In this document: positions 24,907 to 34,651 of the stretch, piece after piece
How positions within the stretch are numbered: the first letter of the stretch is position 1
How the letters are laid out: each line of letters begins with the position of its first letter
DNA from: Paenibacillus ferrarius
GTDB taxonomy: Bacteria > Bacillota > Bacilli > Paenibacillales > NBRC-103111
DNA length: 64,000 bases
Direction of reading: 5' to 3'
NCBI RefSeq assembly: GCF_002027705.1
Contig: NZ_MBTG01000056.1
Location: forward strand, 186,001-250,000
Notes under the pieces: generated by a model
What the model saw: the letters and a program-made list of their open reading frames with translations, nothing else
Databases searched by the model: none
Told to the model about the DNA's origin: nothing
Translations under genes and position numbers: made by a program

Positions 24907-25629
24907 ATGAGTGATATGGATCTAGAGTTGAAACTACTTGCGGGAATGCCAATTAATATTGAAGGTGTAGGCAAAATATTCTCACCCACAGTAAGAGAAA
25001 TTATTGAAATCGGTGAATCTAACTACAATCAATATTTATCAGCTCTCCTGTTTGACAAAAACAGTATTGAAACAGACATCAAAGAAGAACTATCTAATTT
25101 CGAAATGATGTTTGCATACGCTTATCATCATGAAGAGTTTAGAAAAATTTTGTTTGAATCAATCTCATTCTTTTTCAAAGATGAAGTACATTTAGACCAC
25201 GATGATCAAGATGTGTTTTTTCTATTTAAGAATGGAAAGATGGGGAAATCTGTATTCGAGAATGTACAAGATATTATTAAAACTGCAAATTGGGTCAGCG
25301 ATTCTTCAGAAGAAAGTGAACAATACAATCCCGCCGATGAAGAAACTGCAAAGGTTATCAGAGAAATGCTGGAGAGACGAAAGAAAAAAGCGAAGCCTAA
25401 ACCTGTAGTTAATCTTTACAGCATTATCTCAGCTATAGCTTGGAAGTCTCCTGATATGAATATAAGCAAGATTTTAGATTTGACAATCTTTCAACTCTAT
25501 GATGGCTTTAGAAGATTAGAAAAAATTGATTCTATACATTACACATTGAATGGAATTTATTCTGGCAATGTGGATGCTAAAAAAATAAATATGTCCGATT
25601 TAAATTGGGCAAAAATCATTGAAACATAA
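24907..25629 (+). CDS. Hypothetical tail-module protein
   Basis: 240 residues, acidic, helical, with a Lys-rich stretch RRKKKAKPKP near residue 160. Located between the tail-terminator candidate and the tail tube gene. It could be an assembly protein. It has a weak GTGATTGAG ribosome region and follows the previous stop by 11 bases, so coupling is likely. No motif recognised. Confidence 0.5.
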   Translation: MSDMDLELKLLAGMPINIEGVGKIFSPTVREIIEIGESNYNQYLSALLFDKNSIETDIKEELSNFEMMFAYAYHHEEFRKILFESISFFFKDEVHLDHDDQDVFFLFKNGKMGKSVFENVQDIIKTANWVSDSSEESEQYNPADEETAKVIREMLERRKKKAKPKPVVNLYSIISAIAWKSPDMNISKILDLTIFQLYDGFRRLEKIDSIHYTLNGIYSGNVDAKKINMSDLNWAKIIET

Positions 25630-25647
25630 TTTAGGAGGAATTTAATA

Positions 25648-26448
25648 ATGGCAGCAATTAATTCATGGGTAATTCGAGATGTTCCACTCGCTACGTTTGT
25701 TGAACCAGTCACTCGCAAGCCTTTCGCGTATTTATCTGATGTTAAAACAAGTGATTTGACGGTATCTTCTGATACGGTTTATGCAAAAGGTGGATCGGGT
25801 AATCCAAATATCATTGGGTTTAATAGTAACAAACAAGCAAAATTTAATATCTCTAACGCTGTGTTCGATAATACAGCGATTGCGCTTCAAACTGGTAATC
25901 CAATTATTAAAGGTGCTAAAGCAATTCAACAACGTGAGGTGCTTACAGTTGCCACAAACTCGGCAACATTGACATATACACCAGTAAGTACAACAGGAGC
26001 AATCGTTGGCGTATTTAAGAGAAATCCTGATGGGTCTCACGGTGCAGAAATAACTTTTACTGCCTCTACAGTTGCGACAACTCAGTACACTCATTCAAGT
26101 TCAAAAACACTAGGATTCTTTGCTGGAGATTTTGCTGCAGGTGAACAAGTCATTGTTTACTACATGACTAATACAGATGCTTTGGCACAAACTATTGTTG
26201 TTTCTACAAATAAATTCCCTTCTGCATTCGGGCTTGTCCTAGACACTGTTGCTAAGTCACCTTACGATGGGAAAGATTACAGAGTGCAATTTAACATCTA
26301 CTTGTGCAAGGCTGAAGACAATTGGACTATTTCAATGTCGGCTGACGGAGATCCGTCCGCGCATACTATGCCTATTGAGTGCCTAAAACAAGCAGGACAA
26401 ACTGACTATTTCACAATGACAGTATTCGATGGCACTACTTTAACTTAA
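25648..26448 (+). CDS. Major tail tube protein
   Basis: 266 residues, GGAGG ribosome site. Beta-rich, Thr/Ala/Gly-rich sequence, upstream of chaperone and tape-measure genes and followed by a strong terminator, as expected for the abundant tube subunit of a long non-contractile tail. Assignment from position, size and composition. Confidence 0.65.
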   Translation: MAAINSWVIRDVPLATFVEPVTRKPFAYLSDVKTSDLTVSSDTVYAKGGSGNPNIIGFNSNKQAKFNISNAVFDNTAIALQTGNPIIKGAKAIQQREVLTVATNSATLTYTPVSTTGAIVGVFKRNPDGSHGAEITFTASTVATTQYTHSSSKTLGFFAGDFAAGEQVIVYYMTNTDALAQTIVVSTNKFPSAFGLVLDTVAKSPYDGKDYRVQFNIYLCKAEDNWTISMSADGDPSAHTMPIECLKQAGQTDYFTMTVFDGTTLT

Positions 26449-26461
26449 TAAAATAGAATGA

Positions 26462-26517
26462 AAAACAAGGCTAGATTCGGATTATACATCTGCTTCGAAG
26501 CCTTGTTTTATTTTTTC
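26462..26517 (+). terminator. Strong terminator behind the tail tube gene
   Basis: AAAACAAGGCT (26462-26472) pairs perfectly with AGCCTTGTTTT (26499-26509), followed by a T-rich run. An 11-bp stem. Confidence 0.8.
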
Positions 26518-26616
26518 ACTACAATTTCATATGTATTAAAGACATTTTTCAACAGGGTTCAAACTTTGAATCTTGTTCAATTCTGTCTTGCTTGAAAACA
26601 AAAGGGAGGCTTCATA

Positions 26617-27150
26617 ATGTCAAATAAAACAAAGAAATTATCACTCACTGAATACAATAAACTTGAAAAACAATTTAATGAACGTAAACAAATTCGAATT
26701 ACGGTAATTCTACCTGAAGGTGAAACAAAAGAGTATGATCATTCAATTGCCACCACATTTAAACCAACTGATATTCAGAAACTTAGTATTGATTACCTCT
26801 CTCTTCTATATGAATTACAAAATAATCCAGATGTTACCTCAGAGACCTTTTATAATGCCAACTCTCTTCTTAATGCGTTAATTGTGAAGTATTTTTCAGA
26901 TGTTCCAGTAACTATTGATAATCTTGAATCCATCATCAAAGTTTCCGAGGTGTTATTCAATCTAGGTATTATGGAACAACTATTTGATGAGTCAAAGGGA
27001 TTTTCTAAATCAGAAATTGAAAAATTAAGTGCTACTCTAGAAAAAAACAGTAAAGTTTTTGGTCAGCAATTTGGTGAGCTTGTGATTAAGTCAGGGTTTA
27101 ATTTGACTGGAGATGAAACAGTTGGACGTAACGAATTGGAGTCAACTTGA
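26617..27150 (+). CDS. Putative tail assembly chaperone
   Basis: 177 residues, AAAGGGAGG ribosome site, mainly helical and acidic. Placed between tail tube and tape measure, where the gpG-type chaperone resides. An A-AAA-AAC heptamer near 27043 sits in frame, but a -1 shift there soon reaches a stop, so a gpG-T fusion is not visible. Confidence 0.5.
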   Translation: MSNKTKKLSLTEYNKLEKQFNERKQIRITVILPEGETKEYDHSIATTFKPTDIQKLSIDYLSLLYELQNNPDVTSETFYNANSLLNALIVKYFSDVPVTIDNLESIIKVSEVLFNLGIMEQLFDESKGFSKSEIEKLSATLEKNSKVFGQQFGELVIKSGFNLTGDETVGRNELEST

Positions 27151-27556
27151 GGATTATTTGAATAAGAAGATAGCTAGTGCTTTGAAAAATGAAGGTGCTG
27201 AAACAGCAAGAGATGAGATGCAGACGCATATCCAAGAGGATGTTTATGACGTGTATACTCCAATATCCTATGAAAGACGGATGTATGATGACGGACTCAT
27301 CGATCCTCGCAATATAGAGATTTTAATGCATAATGATAATACGATATCACTAGAAAACATTGCTTATGATGGTGAAAAGAATGTTCCTTTAATAGTGGAA
27401 ACAGGTAACGGCTATTTTAGAGGTGCTTCTGATGTACTAACAAGAGGTAGAAAATTTACTGAAGCGACTAAACAAAGCTTACGTAAAAGTAACAAATTAG
27501 AGTCGGCTTTAGCAAAAGGATTGAAACGTCAGGGTTTAGATATAAGTTCGATATAA
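27122..27556 (+). CDS. Hypothetical tail/neck protein overlapping the chaperone gene
   Basis: The frame begins with ATG 27113, but that codon touches the TGGAG ribosome site; TTG 27122 has proper nine-base spacing, so I start there (144 residues). The protein has a helical N-terminus, a central TYR-rich segment with YTPISYERR and a basic C-terminus. Resembles minor head-tail proteins of the HK97 gp10 type in general features. Overlap of 29 bases with the upstream gene implies coupling. Confidence 0.5.
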   Translation: MDVTNWSQLEDYLNKKIASALKNEGAETARDEMQTHIQEDVYDVYTPISYERRMYDDGLIDPRNIEILMHNDNTISLENIAYDGEKNVPLIVETGNGYFRGASDVLTRGRKFTEATKQSLRKSNKLESALAKGLKRQGLDISSI

Positions 27557-27607
27557 TAAAATAAATATTTCATTGTAAACACACTCTATAAACCATTTGA
27601 GACATAT

Positions 27608-27620
27608 GGTACAATATACC
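27608..27620 (+). promoter_or_regulatory. Palindromic -10 promoter GGTACAATATACC of the lipoprotein gene
   Basis: TGG plus TACAAT makes an extended -10; the surrounding GGTA-N5-TACC is symmetrical. Near-identical sequences precede two minus-strand cargo genes (48184-48196 and 53299-53311). It lets the lipoprotein be made independently of the late transcript. Confidence 0.55.
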
Positions 27621-27653
27621 AATACATCTAATGTGTGTAGGGAGTGAATTAAT

Positions 27654-28202
27654 GTGTATAAAGCATTATTATTTTTGTGTATATCTGTTTCAATATTGTC
27701 GGCCTGTTCAAGTAACACTGAAAAGAAACAAGTCATCACTGTGGGATCAGCACCAACTGTAGCTGTAAAAAGTGAGAATACTAAAGTAGATCCTGAAAAG
27801 GAAAGCCGTGATTTTGCGTTCGTTTTGATCAATTCTAGACAGCAATTTAAAGATATTGGAAGCATAGGTGTTAGTGCATACAAAGATTTTATTGAGAAGA
27901 AGTCAACTAAGGATGAGTTTATTCAGAAAATTGAAACTATGAATGTTCAATTACAATCTGCATATAAAAAACTCGAAGCAGCAAAACTAAATGATGATCC
28001 AAATTTAAAATCACTTTATGCTGATCTTAAAAGCTTTGTGTCATTGTATTATTTAGATTACTATTATCATGGACTTTTAGCAGATTCTGTTGGAGATGAT
28101 AAACTCTCTAAGAGTTTTAGTGAAAAAGCAAAACCATTAGAAAGCCAAAATCGTGATATAGATAAGAAACTAAATGATTTAAAATTGCAGTACAAACTAT
28201 AG
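27654..28202 (+). CDS. Lipoprotein moron, possible superinfection exclusion protein
   Basis: 182 residues from a GTG after GTAGGGAG. Signal peptide with lipobox LSAC (Cys at about residue 18) followed by a short linker and a helical, charged domain. It has its own promoter and own terminator in the middle of the tail operon, which marks it as a cargo (moron) gene expressed in the lysogen. It directly precedes the tape measure gene. Ltp-type prophage lipoproteins block DNA injection by acting on the tape measure of incoming phage, so the same role is attractive here, but it is inference. Confidence 0.7.
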   Translation: MYKALLFLCISVSILSACSSNTEKKQVITVGSAPTVAVKSENTKVDPEKESRDFAFVLINSRQQFKDIGSIGVSAYKDFIEKKSTKDEFIQKIETMNVQLQSAYKKLEAAKLNDDPNLKSLYADLKSFVSLYYLDYYYHGLLADSVGDDKLSKSFSEKAKPLESQNRDIDKKLNDLKLQYKL

Positions 28203-28210
28203 AAAAGCAT

Positions 28211-28241
28211 GAGTCAAGGTATTCCACTTGGCTCTTTTTTT
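28211..28241 (+). terminator. Terminator of the lipoprotein gene
   Basis: GAGTCAAGG (28211-28219) pairs with CCACTTGGCTC (28224-28234) with a small bulge and one G-U pair, followed by seven Ts. Confidence 0.75.
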
Positions 28242-28271
28242 ATATCTAAATTAAATATAACAATCATTAAA

Positions 28272-28298
28272 GGGGCGATGATTTCTTCGCTTCTTTTT
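28272..28298 (+). terminator. Second hairpin before the tape measure gene
   Basis: GGGGCGA (28272-28278) pairs with TCGCTTC (28287-28293) using two G-U pairs, then TTTTTG. Weaker than the preceding terminator; may attenuate tape-measure expression. Confidence 0.45.
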
Positions 28299-28324
28299 GT
28301 TTTCTAAAAAAGGAGTGAGGACAA

Positions 28325-31300
28325 TTGCCAGATACACTAAGGATATTAATTCAAGCATCATTAAATAAAGCGACATCAATTACTGAGATTAATAAAGCAA
28401 TTAAAGAATTATCAAATAACCCATCACTCCAAAAAATAAAAGTTAATGTTGAAATTGACTCTAAAATACTAGAAGTACTATCAAATTTCAATAAAAATAT
28501 AAACCAAATAACACAATCTACTCTTTCTCAAAGCAATGCAATGAAAGATACAATCAAGACAATAAGTCAAGAGACACAGGCAGTTAAAGACGCTACAGAA
28601 GCTCAAAAAAGATGGAATCTTGAAAGAAAGAAAACAGTTTCCGATGCTCAAAATAATGTCAAAAGAGTAACTGAAACTTTTGGTGATGGTGTAAATCAAC
28701 AAATAAAAGACACTAAGTTTGTAAGTGGTGGCGTTGTTCAAACCACAACAGATATTATAAATCAGAAAAAAATGCTTGAAGAAGAAAAGAAAATTGATGC
28801 TGAGCGTGTCAGAAATGCAAACGAAACAAATAAGATAAGAAAAGCATTAGCTGATAAAGCAACTCAAGATGAAAATAAGAGATATAACGATTTTGTGGCA
28901 ATAAAAAGGGCAGAATATGAAGCTCTAAAGAAAGCAAAAGCAGATGCCGCGGCATTACTAGCAGCACAAAATAAAGCAGAAGTTGATGTATTAAGTCTTA
29001 ATCGTAGATATGGCACTAATGGCTCTAATGTCGATAATGCGGCTTTAAACAATTATTTATCTCAAATTAAAGCATTAACTCCAGCCACATCTAACTTTAG
29101 GGAAGAAGCAGCAAGGTTAACAAACGAGATAAACAAAATAGGTGCCTCTGCGAAAGTTAGTTCTGGACATACCCTTGCGTTAGGTGAAGCCTTGAAATCA
29201 TCTCTAGTTAAGATGACTGCGTTCATTGTTGGCGGCAGCTTGATTTCTGCACCTTTTCAATTCATAAGAGAAGGCATCACCTATGTGAATGAATTAAACA
29301 AATCATTAACTGAGCTTTCCATTGTTTATTTGAAAAACCAAGGTGAAGTAGCTAAGTATGGTGAAGAGTTTCATAAAATGGGTATGGAAATGGGGGTTGC
29401 AACTCAAGAGTTAGCAAAAGGTGCTGTTGAGTTTGCTAGACAAGGTTTGTCTCCTGAAGAAACTGCGAAGAGAATGGCATCTGCTATTCAATATGCAAAG
29501 ATCAGCAGTATTGATTTTACCTCATCTGCAAAAATTTTAACGGCTACAGTTAATTCAATGGGTGTGGATATTAATAGGGCATCTGATGTATTTAGCGCAA
29601 TTGGTGATAGTGCAGCTACTTCTGCTTCTGAAGTTGGAGAAGCAATGCAGCGTGTTGGCGGTAGCGCGAATAGTATTGGATTAGAATTCGAGAAGGTCTC
29701 AAGTTGGATTGGACAGCTAAGTTCGTCTACGAGAGAGAGTTCATTCACAATAGGGAATAGTATTAAATCTATCATTGCAAGAGTTCAAAGCCTAAAAGAA
29801 AAAGGATTTGACGAAGAAGACGGTACTAAGATAAATCAAGTTTCTAAAGCACTTGCAGAAGTAGGAATTAGATTAGTTGATGAAAAAGGGAATTTCCGCA
29901 ACTTTGGGACTGTCATGGATGAACTTGGTGCCAAGTGGGGTACTTTAACAAGTAGACAAAAAGCTTATATTAGTACTACAACTGCAGGGTCGTTTCAGAG
30001 TAGTAGATTCATGAATCTTATGGAGGGATACAGTGATTCCGTAAAACTTTATGATATCGCTCTTACTTCTGCTGGTATTAGTCAAAAGAAATTCAACCTA
30101 TATCAAGATGGCACAGAAGCAAAATTAACGAAACTAAAAAATGCCTTTACAGGAATCTTTCAGTCTTCGTTTAAATCAGATGAAATAGGAAGTCTTATTC
30201 AGTCTCTAACTAGCCTAACACTTTGTATAGACAAAGTAGTTAAGACTGTTGGATTAATTCCACCTGTTATGTTTCTTGCCACTACAGCTTTCCTAGTCTT
30301 TAATACAGCAATGAGAGCATCTATTGCTACTTTTGCAGGTGGAAAATTATTTACAGCATTGGCAACAGCAGGAATGCAAATTCAAGCGCTAAGTATTTTT
30401 ACTACTGCATACACAGGTTCTGCGATTGCAGCAAGAGTAGCTACAATAGGATTACAGGTCGCTTTAACAGGAGGTATTGCACTTGCTGTAGCAGCCGTTA
30501 CAGTAGGAATCTCTAAATTAGTTGAGCGTCATCAACAATTAGCAGAGCAGCAAAAACAACTAGAAGACCAGCAAAAAAAAATTGCAACAAATTGGACTAA
30601 TCAAAAAGATAAAATTACAGAGTTGGTTGCAGAATACACCAAACTTGATAATGCTACTAATAATGGAAAAAGTTTTTCTGATACCGCCCAACAAGAAAAA
30701 TATTATGAAGTTAGTAAAAACTTGGCTGATTTGTTACCTAATCTTGTCCACCATATTGACGAAAAGGGTTTTGCACATTTAAGGTCTGCTGATGCAATCT
30801 CTAAAGAGTTAGTTAACACTGAAAAACTTACTAAGCTTCAAAATGCGAAAGACCTTGCTACTGCTAACGATGATTTCAAGAAAATATTAAATGATAGACG
30901 AGTACTTCAATCTCAACTAAATACTATTAACAGAGATATTGAAAGAGGTTATTCAACTGCGACTGCTGGAGGAAAGGATTACAAAGTAAAAACATACTCC
31001 GCGGCAGAAATTGCTACTTTAAGATTACAGGCAGAAGCTATAGGCTCTCAATTAGAATCTTCAACTGATTCAATACACGCTAAGTTCTCTGGTTTGGTCG
31101 GAGTTTTGGTGCAGATATCAGGTGTTAAATTCGGCGATGATGCAAAAAATCAATTGAGTAAGTTTGTCGAGAATATGGACATTTCTCAATTGTCATCAGA
31201 CGATCTTGTTAAAAAGTTAGTACAGATATCTAGTATTATGAATCGTATCAAGGAGATACAATCTACTGATGGGCTAGATAAAAATGATTCATTAAGCATG

Positions 31301-34300
31301 ATGAGTACTCAAACAGATCTACTTGCAACTTCTTTAAATGCAACCAGTTCACAGGCGAAAAAATTTGTAAATGTAATGAACGGTGTTAAGCCTTCAGTTG
31401 ATAAGTCGAATGAGTTATTTGAGAACTTAAATGACACTCAAAAAGCGTTACAACAACAATTTGAACAAACTGCTGAATCGGTAAAACCTTTAAATGATGC
31501 AATTGATACGCTAAATAAAGAGCATCAACTATCTTCAAGTTCTATTATGGAACTTATTAAAAAATATCCAGAGTTGTATGACAAAATTTCCACCGAGAAT
31601 GGACAATTAGTCATTACAAAAGAGGCTATTGAGTCAGTAAGAAACGCAAAACTTAATGAACTGGAAGTAAGTATTCAATCACAAAAGGCACAGGTCGATA
31701 CACAAGAACAAGCATTAGTATCCAAACTTGCAGCTTATGGAGTTGAAATCGATGCAATTTCAAATGTAGCAGAAGCAAAAAAATCTCTTGCAGAAGCTGA
31801 AAAAAACTTAAATGATAGTTTCAATCCTAACGGCAGTGAAATGGAACAAAAAGGTAAGTTGCAAGATTTAGGTACTCTCAGTAATCAAATTCTTCAAATT
31901 GCTAAAACTAAAGAAGCATTAAAAGCATTGCAAGATGCAGCTAAAACTGGTTTTAACTTTAAGAACTCAACCAACACAGAGAAACCAAAAAATGAAAAGG
32001 AAGACACGCAAGCCAATCTACATATTTTAACTGATTTTTCAAAAGAGGAAATTGACAATATCAACAATGTTATAAAAGCGCGCGATTTGAACATAAAATC
32101 TCTTGAAAAGCAAGTTGAAGTTGCCAAGAAGACTGGGAATATTAATGTAGAGTTGGAACTTAGCAATAAATTACTCATTGAACAAAAGGCTAAGCTAGAA
32201 GATATTGCTACAGCTAATAGTAATTTAAAAAAATCTGCTGATTCAGTTAGGGATACATATCAATCTTTAAGTGATCAATTTTCAAAGGGTGGAGTTGGAT
32301 TTGATGCATGGTTTAATGATGATGCTTCTGCTTCATCAAAGTATATTGAGGCAATCCACGCTATTGAAAAATCAATGCAAAATATCGAAGGTGACGGTAA
32401 AAATCTTTCTGATACTGACAAAAACAGAATTAAAGAATTAGAGAATCAAAGGGAACTTTATCAAAAGATATTCAACCAAATCCAAGGTATTAAACAATCT
32501 TGGAGTGGGAATTTAGATGAGATCCAGAAGGTTAAGGATTCAATCGAAGGTATAAGTGGAGATATATCTAACGTATTTAAATCTGAAATAGATAAAGTTA
32601 TGGACGCTGCTTCTAAGGCAATAGATGTGACAATTGATAAGCTAAAGAAAAAGCTTGAAGCTAATCCCAATGATAATGTAATTTTAAATACCAAAGATTT
32701 GACTATTTCTATTGATGAAATCTTAGCCAAACTTGATGAAGCTGATGGTCGATACCCGAATGGTTTTCAAGTCATTGACACTTCTAGTGACGCGCGCGCT
32801 AAGTTAGACAATTATAAAAATACATTGCTTGGATTGTCGAATGTAATTAGTGAAATGTCTAAAGAGTCCTCAAATAACGCTTCTCAAACAAAAGCAAACA
32901 TTGAGAAACAAATAGCATTTTCGCAGGATTTGAAGTCTCAAATTGCAAGCATGAAACAATACATTTCAAGTATGACGACAATGTATCAGCAGCAAGAGGC
33001 ATCTATTTCTAATCAGATAAAACTACACCAAAAGCAATATGATCTGATTATTGAGAATTTAAAGAAGCAGCTTGAGATTCAAGACACCTTTAACATGGAT
33101 GAGTTTTCGGATTCTATCGACTCAATCATTTCAGATTTGAATTCATTAGATGGAGTTTATGGAAAAGGGAATTTTATTGAATCAACACTAGGCACGAGAG
33201 AAGAACTCGATGCTTTTAAAGCTAAGATTCAAGATATTGCAAAAGCAGTATCGGATTATCAAAATGCTGCTGGAAACCCATCTCAGAATTCTATTCAAAA
33301 TGAAATTGCATTCGTAAATGGCTTGAAATTAAAAATTGATGGACTTAACAATACTCTTCGTGATACTGAGTTGCAGTATAAAAATGAGGAGAAAGCTCTT
33401 GAAAATCTTATCACTACTCAAACCAAATATTACGATGATCAAATCGCAGCCCAACAATTAGCTCTAAAAAACCTTGACGAACAAATTGAAAAAGAAGATC
33501 GCCTAAAGAAGCTTCAAGATATCAATGATGAGATTAGCAAAACAAAAGCAGATAAACGATTCTCTTATATTGGTGCAGACGGAAATGAAACCCTAACCTT
33601 TGATAAGGGTAAAGTTGGGGAATTAGAGAAGCAGCGGGACGAGTTGTTAAAACAGTATCAGCGTGATGATTTAAAGAAAGCTATTCAAGATAATATAGAC
33701 ACTCTTGAAAAAGCAAAACAAGAAACTATTAAGAAACTTCAGGATCAACTAGATAAGACTAAGCAGATTCATCAAATTGAGTTAGATGTTCAACGTTTGT
33801 ATATTCAAAACATGCAAAACCTGTATCAAATTGCTGTCAATGATGTAAATGGTAAAATTGACAAATTGAAATCCTCTTATGATAAGGAAATAACAAATGA
33901 GCAGGATAGGTTGACTCAGTTACAAGCAGTTCACCAACAGGAGTTAGCTAGTATGAATATGTACGTTGGGTATTTAAGTTCACTGGATGCTACGCTAGTC
34001 GCTAATACTCAGGCTAAGATTGATACTTTGAAGATCCAATTAGAAACTGAGCGCACTAATATGATTAATCATTGGATAGACTTGAATGACATCACGAAAA
34101 CTGGTTCAAAGAAATTTAATGAATTAGTTGACGAGTGGAATAAAAGTGCTATTTCTAAACTTGATTCAATGGTTTCTGGAGCAAATGCAAGACTTATTCA
34201 AATGCAGCAGATTATGGCAGCTATGTCTGCAATGTCAGGTGGAGGTGGTGGATCTTCTTCTTCAAGTTCTGGTAGCTCACCAACTATTAAATACCATACT

Positions 34301-34597
34301 GGCACTAATTCGGTTGGAAGTGCTCCCTTAGCAGAGAATGAAATGCCAGCTATTTTAAAACTAGGGGAAACCGTGTTGACTAAAATGCAGTCCTTAAAAC
34401 TACAGGATATCATGATCAAGCCGCTAGATTACCTAAGTGGGCTTATTAGCAGTGTAAAGTTACCATCTTTTAATCAATCATCAAAAAATACCTCAAATGC
34501 CACAACATATAGTTTGTCGGGAGTTACAATTATGGCCAACAACCCTTCAGAATTATTCGAAGGCATTCAAAATCTTGTGAAATCGCATCATACTTAA
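28325..34597 (+). CDS. Tail tape measure protein
   Basis: 2090 residues, TTG start after GGAGTGAGG. Long charged coiled coils at both ends, a TP901-type minor tail core at about residues 290-620 (EFARQGLSPEETAKRM, AIGDSAATSASEVGEA), hydrophobic helices near 640-730, and the usual C-terminus with YHTGTNSVGSAPLAENE and LGETVLTKMQ after a Ser/Gly linker. No peptidase or lytic domain seen. At about 0.15 nm per residue the length predicts a tail near 310 nm, in the SPbeta size class. Several amphipathic repeats occur from about residue 1400 to 1850. Confidence 0.9.
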   Translation: MPDTLRILIQASLNKATSITEINKAIKELSNNPSLQKIKVNVEIDSKILEVLSNFNKNINQITQSTLSQSNAMKDTIKTISQETQAVKDATEAQKRWNLERKKTVSDAQNNVKRVTETFGDGVNQQIKDTKFVSGGVVQTTTDIINQKKMLEEEKKIDAERVRNANETNKIRKALADKATQDENKRYNDFVAIKRAEYEALKKAKADAAALLAAQNKAEVDVLSLNRRYGTNGSNVDNAALNNYLSQIKALTPATSNFREEAARLTNEINKIGASAKVSSGHTLALGEALKSSLVKMTAFIVGGSLISAPFQFIREGITYVNELNKSLTELSIVYLKNQGEVAKYGEEFHKMGMEMGVATQELAKGAVEFARQGLSPEETAKRMASAIQYAKISSIDFTSSAKILTATVNSMGVDINRASDVFSAIGDSAATSASEVGEAMQRVGGSANSIGLEFEKVSSWIGQLSSSTRESSFTIGNSIKSIIARVQSLKEKGFDEEDGTKINQVSKALAEVGIRLVDEKGNFRNFGTVMDELGAKWGTLTSRQKAYISTTTAGSFQSSRFMNLMEGYSDSVKLYDIALTSAGISQKKFNLYQDGTEAKLTKLKNAFTGIFQSSFKSDEIGSLIQSLTSLTLCIDKVVKTVGLIPPVMFLATTAFLVFNTAMRASIATFAGGKLFTALATAGMQIQALSIFTTAYTGSAIAARVATIGLQVALTGGIALAVAAVTVGISKLVERHQQLAEQQKQLEDQQKKIATNWTNQKDKITELVAEYTKLDNATNNGKSFSDTAQQEKYYEVSKNLADLLPNLVHHIDEKGFAHLRSADAISKELVNTEKLTKLQNAKDLATANDDFKKILNDRRVLQSQLNTINRDIERGYSTATAGGKDYKVKTYSAAEIATLRLQAEAIGSQLESSTDSIHAKFSGLVGVLVQISGVKFGDDAKNQLSKFVENMDISQLSSDDLVKKLVQISSIMNRIKEIQSTDGLDKNDSLSMMSTQTDLLATSLNATSSQAKKFVNVMNGVKPSVDKSNELFENLNDTQKALQQQFEQTAESVKPLNDAIDTLNKEHQLSSSSIMELIKKYPELYDKISTENGQLVITKEAIESVRNAKLNELEVSIQSQKAQVDTQEQALVSKLAAYGVEIDAISNVAEAKKSLAEAEKNLNDSFNPNGSEMEQKGKLQDLGTLSNQILQIAKTKEALKALQDAAKTGFNFKNSTNTEKPKNEKEDTQANLHILTDFSKEEIDNINNVIKARDLNIKSLEKQVEVAKKTGNINVELELSNKLLIEQKAKLEDIATANSNLKKSADSVRDTYQSLSDQFSKGGVGFDAWFNDDASASSKYIEAIHAIEKSMQNIEGDGKNLSDTDKNRIKELENQRELYQKIFNQIQGIKQSWSGNLDEIQKVKDSIEGISGDISNVFKSEIDKVMDAASKAIDVTIDKLKKKLEANPNDNVILNTKDLTISIDEILAKLDEADGRYPNGFQVIDTSSDARAKLDNYKNTLLGLSNVISEMSKESSNNASQTKANIEKQIAFSQDLKSQIASMKQYISSMTTMYQQQEASISNQIKLHQKQYDLIIENLKKQLEIQDTFNMDEFSDSIDSIISDLNSLDGVYGKGNFIESTLGTREELDAFKAKIQDIAKAVSDYQNAAGNPSQNSIQNEIAFVNGLKLKIDGLNNTLRDTELQYKNEEKALENLITTQTKYYDDQIAAQQLALKNLDEQIEKEDRLKKLQDINDEISKTKADKRFSYIGADGNETLTFDKGKVGELEKQRDELLKQYQRDDLKKAIQDNIDTLEKAKQETIKKLQDQLDKTKQIHQIELDVQRLYIQNMQNLYQIAVNDVNGKIDKLKSSYDKEITNEQDRLTQLQAVHQQELASMNMYVGYLSSLDATLVANTQAKIDTLKIQLETERTNMINHWIDLNDITKTGSKKFNELVDEWNKSAISKLDSMVSGANARLIQMQQIMAAMSAMSGGGGGSSSSSSGSSPTIKYHTGTNSVGSAPLAENEMPAILKLGETVLTKMQSLKLQDIMIKPLDYLSGLISSVKLPSFNQSSKNTSNATTYSLSGVTIMANNPSELFEGIQNLVKSHHT

Positions 34598-34601
34598 ACA
34601 T

Positions 34602-34627
34602 GGAGAAGCTAACCCCTTCTCCTTTTT
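34602..34627 (+). terminator. Terminator behind the tape measure gene
   Basis: GGAGAAG (34602-34608) pairs with CTTCTCC (34616-34622), then five Ts. Confidence 0.65.
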
Positions 34628-34651
34628 CTATGGAAAGGAGGATTGCAATAA

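Noticed and set aside
27040-27150. Programmed -1 frameshift joining the tail chaperone and the next gene
   Set aside because: The heptamer A-AAA-AAC exists near 27043, but the -1 frame meets a stop within a few codons and the downstream gene has its own plausible start.
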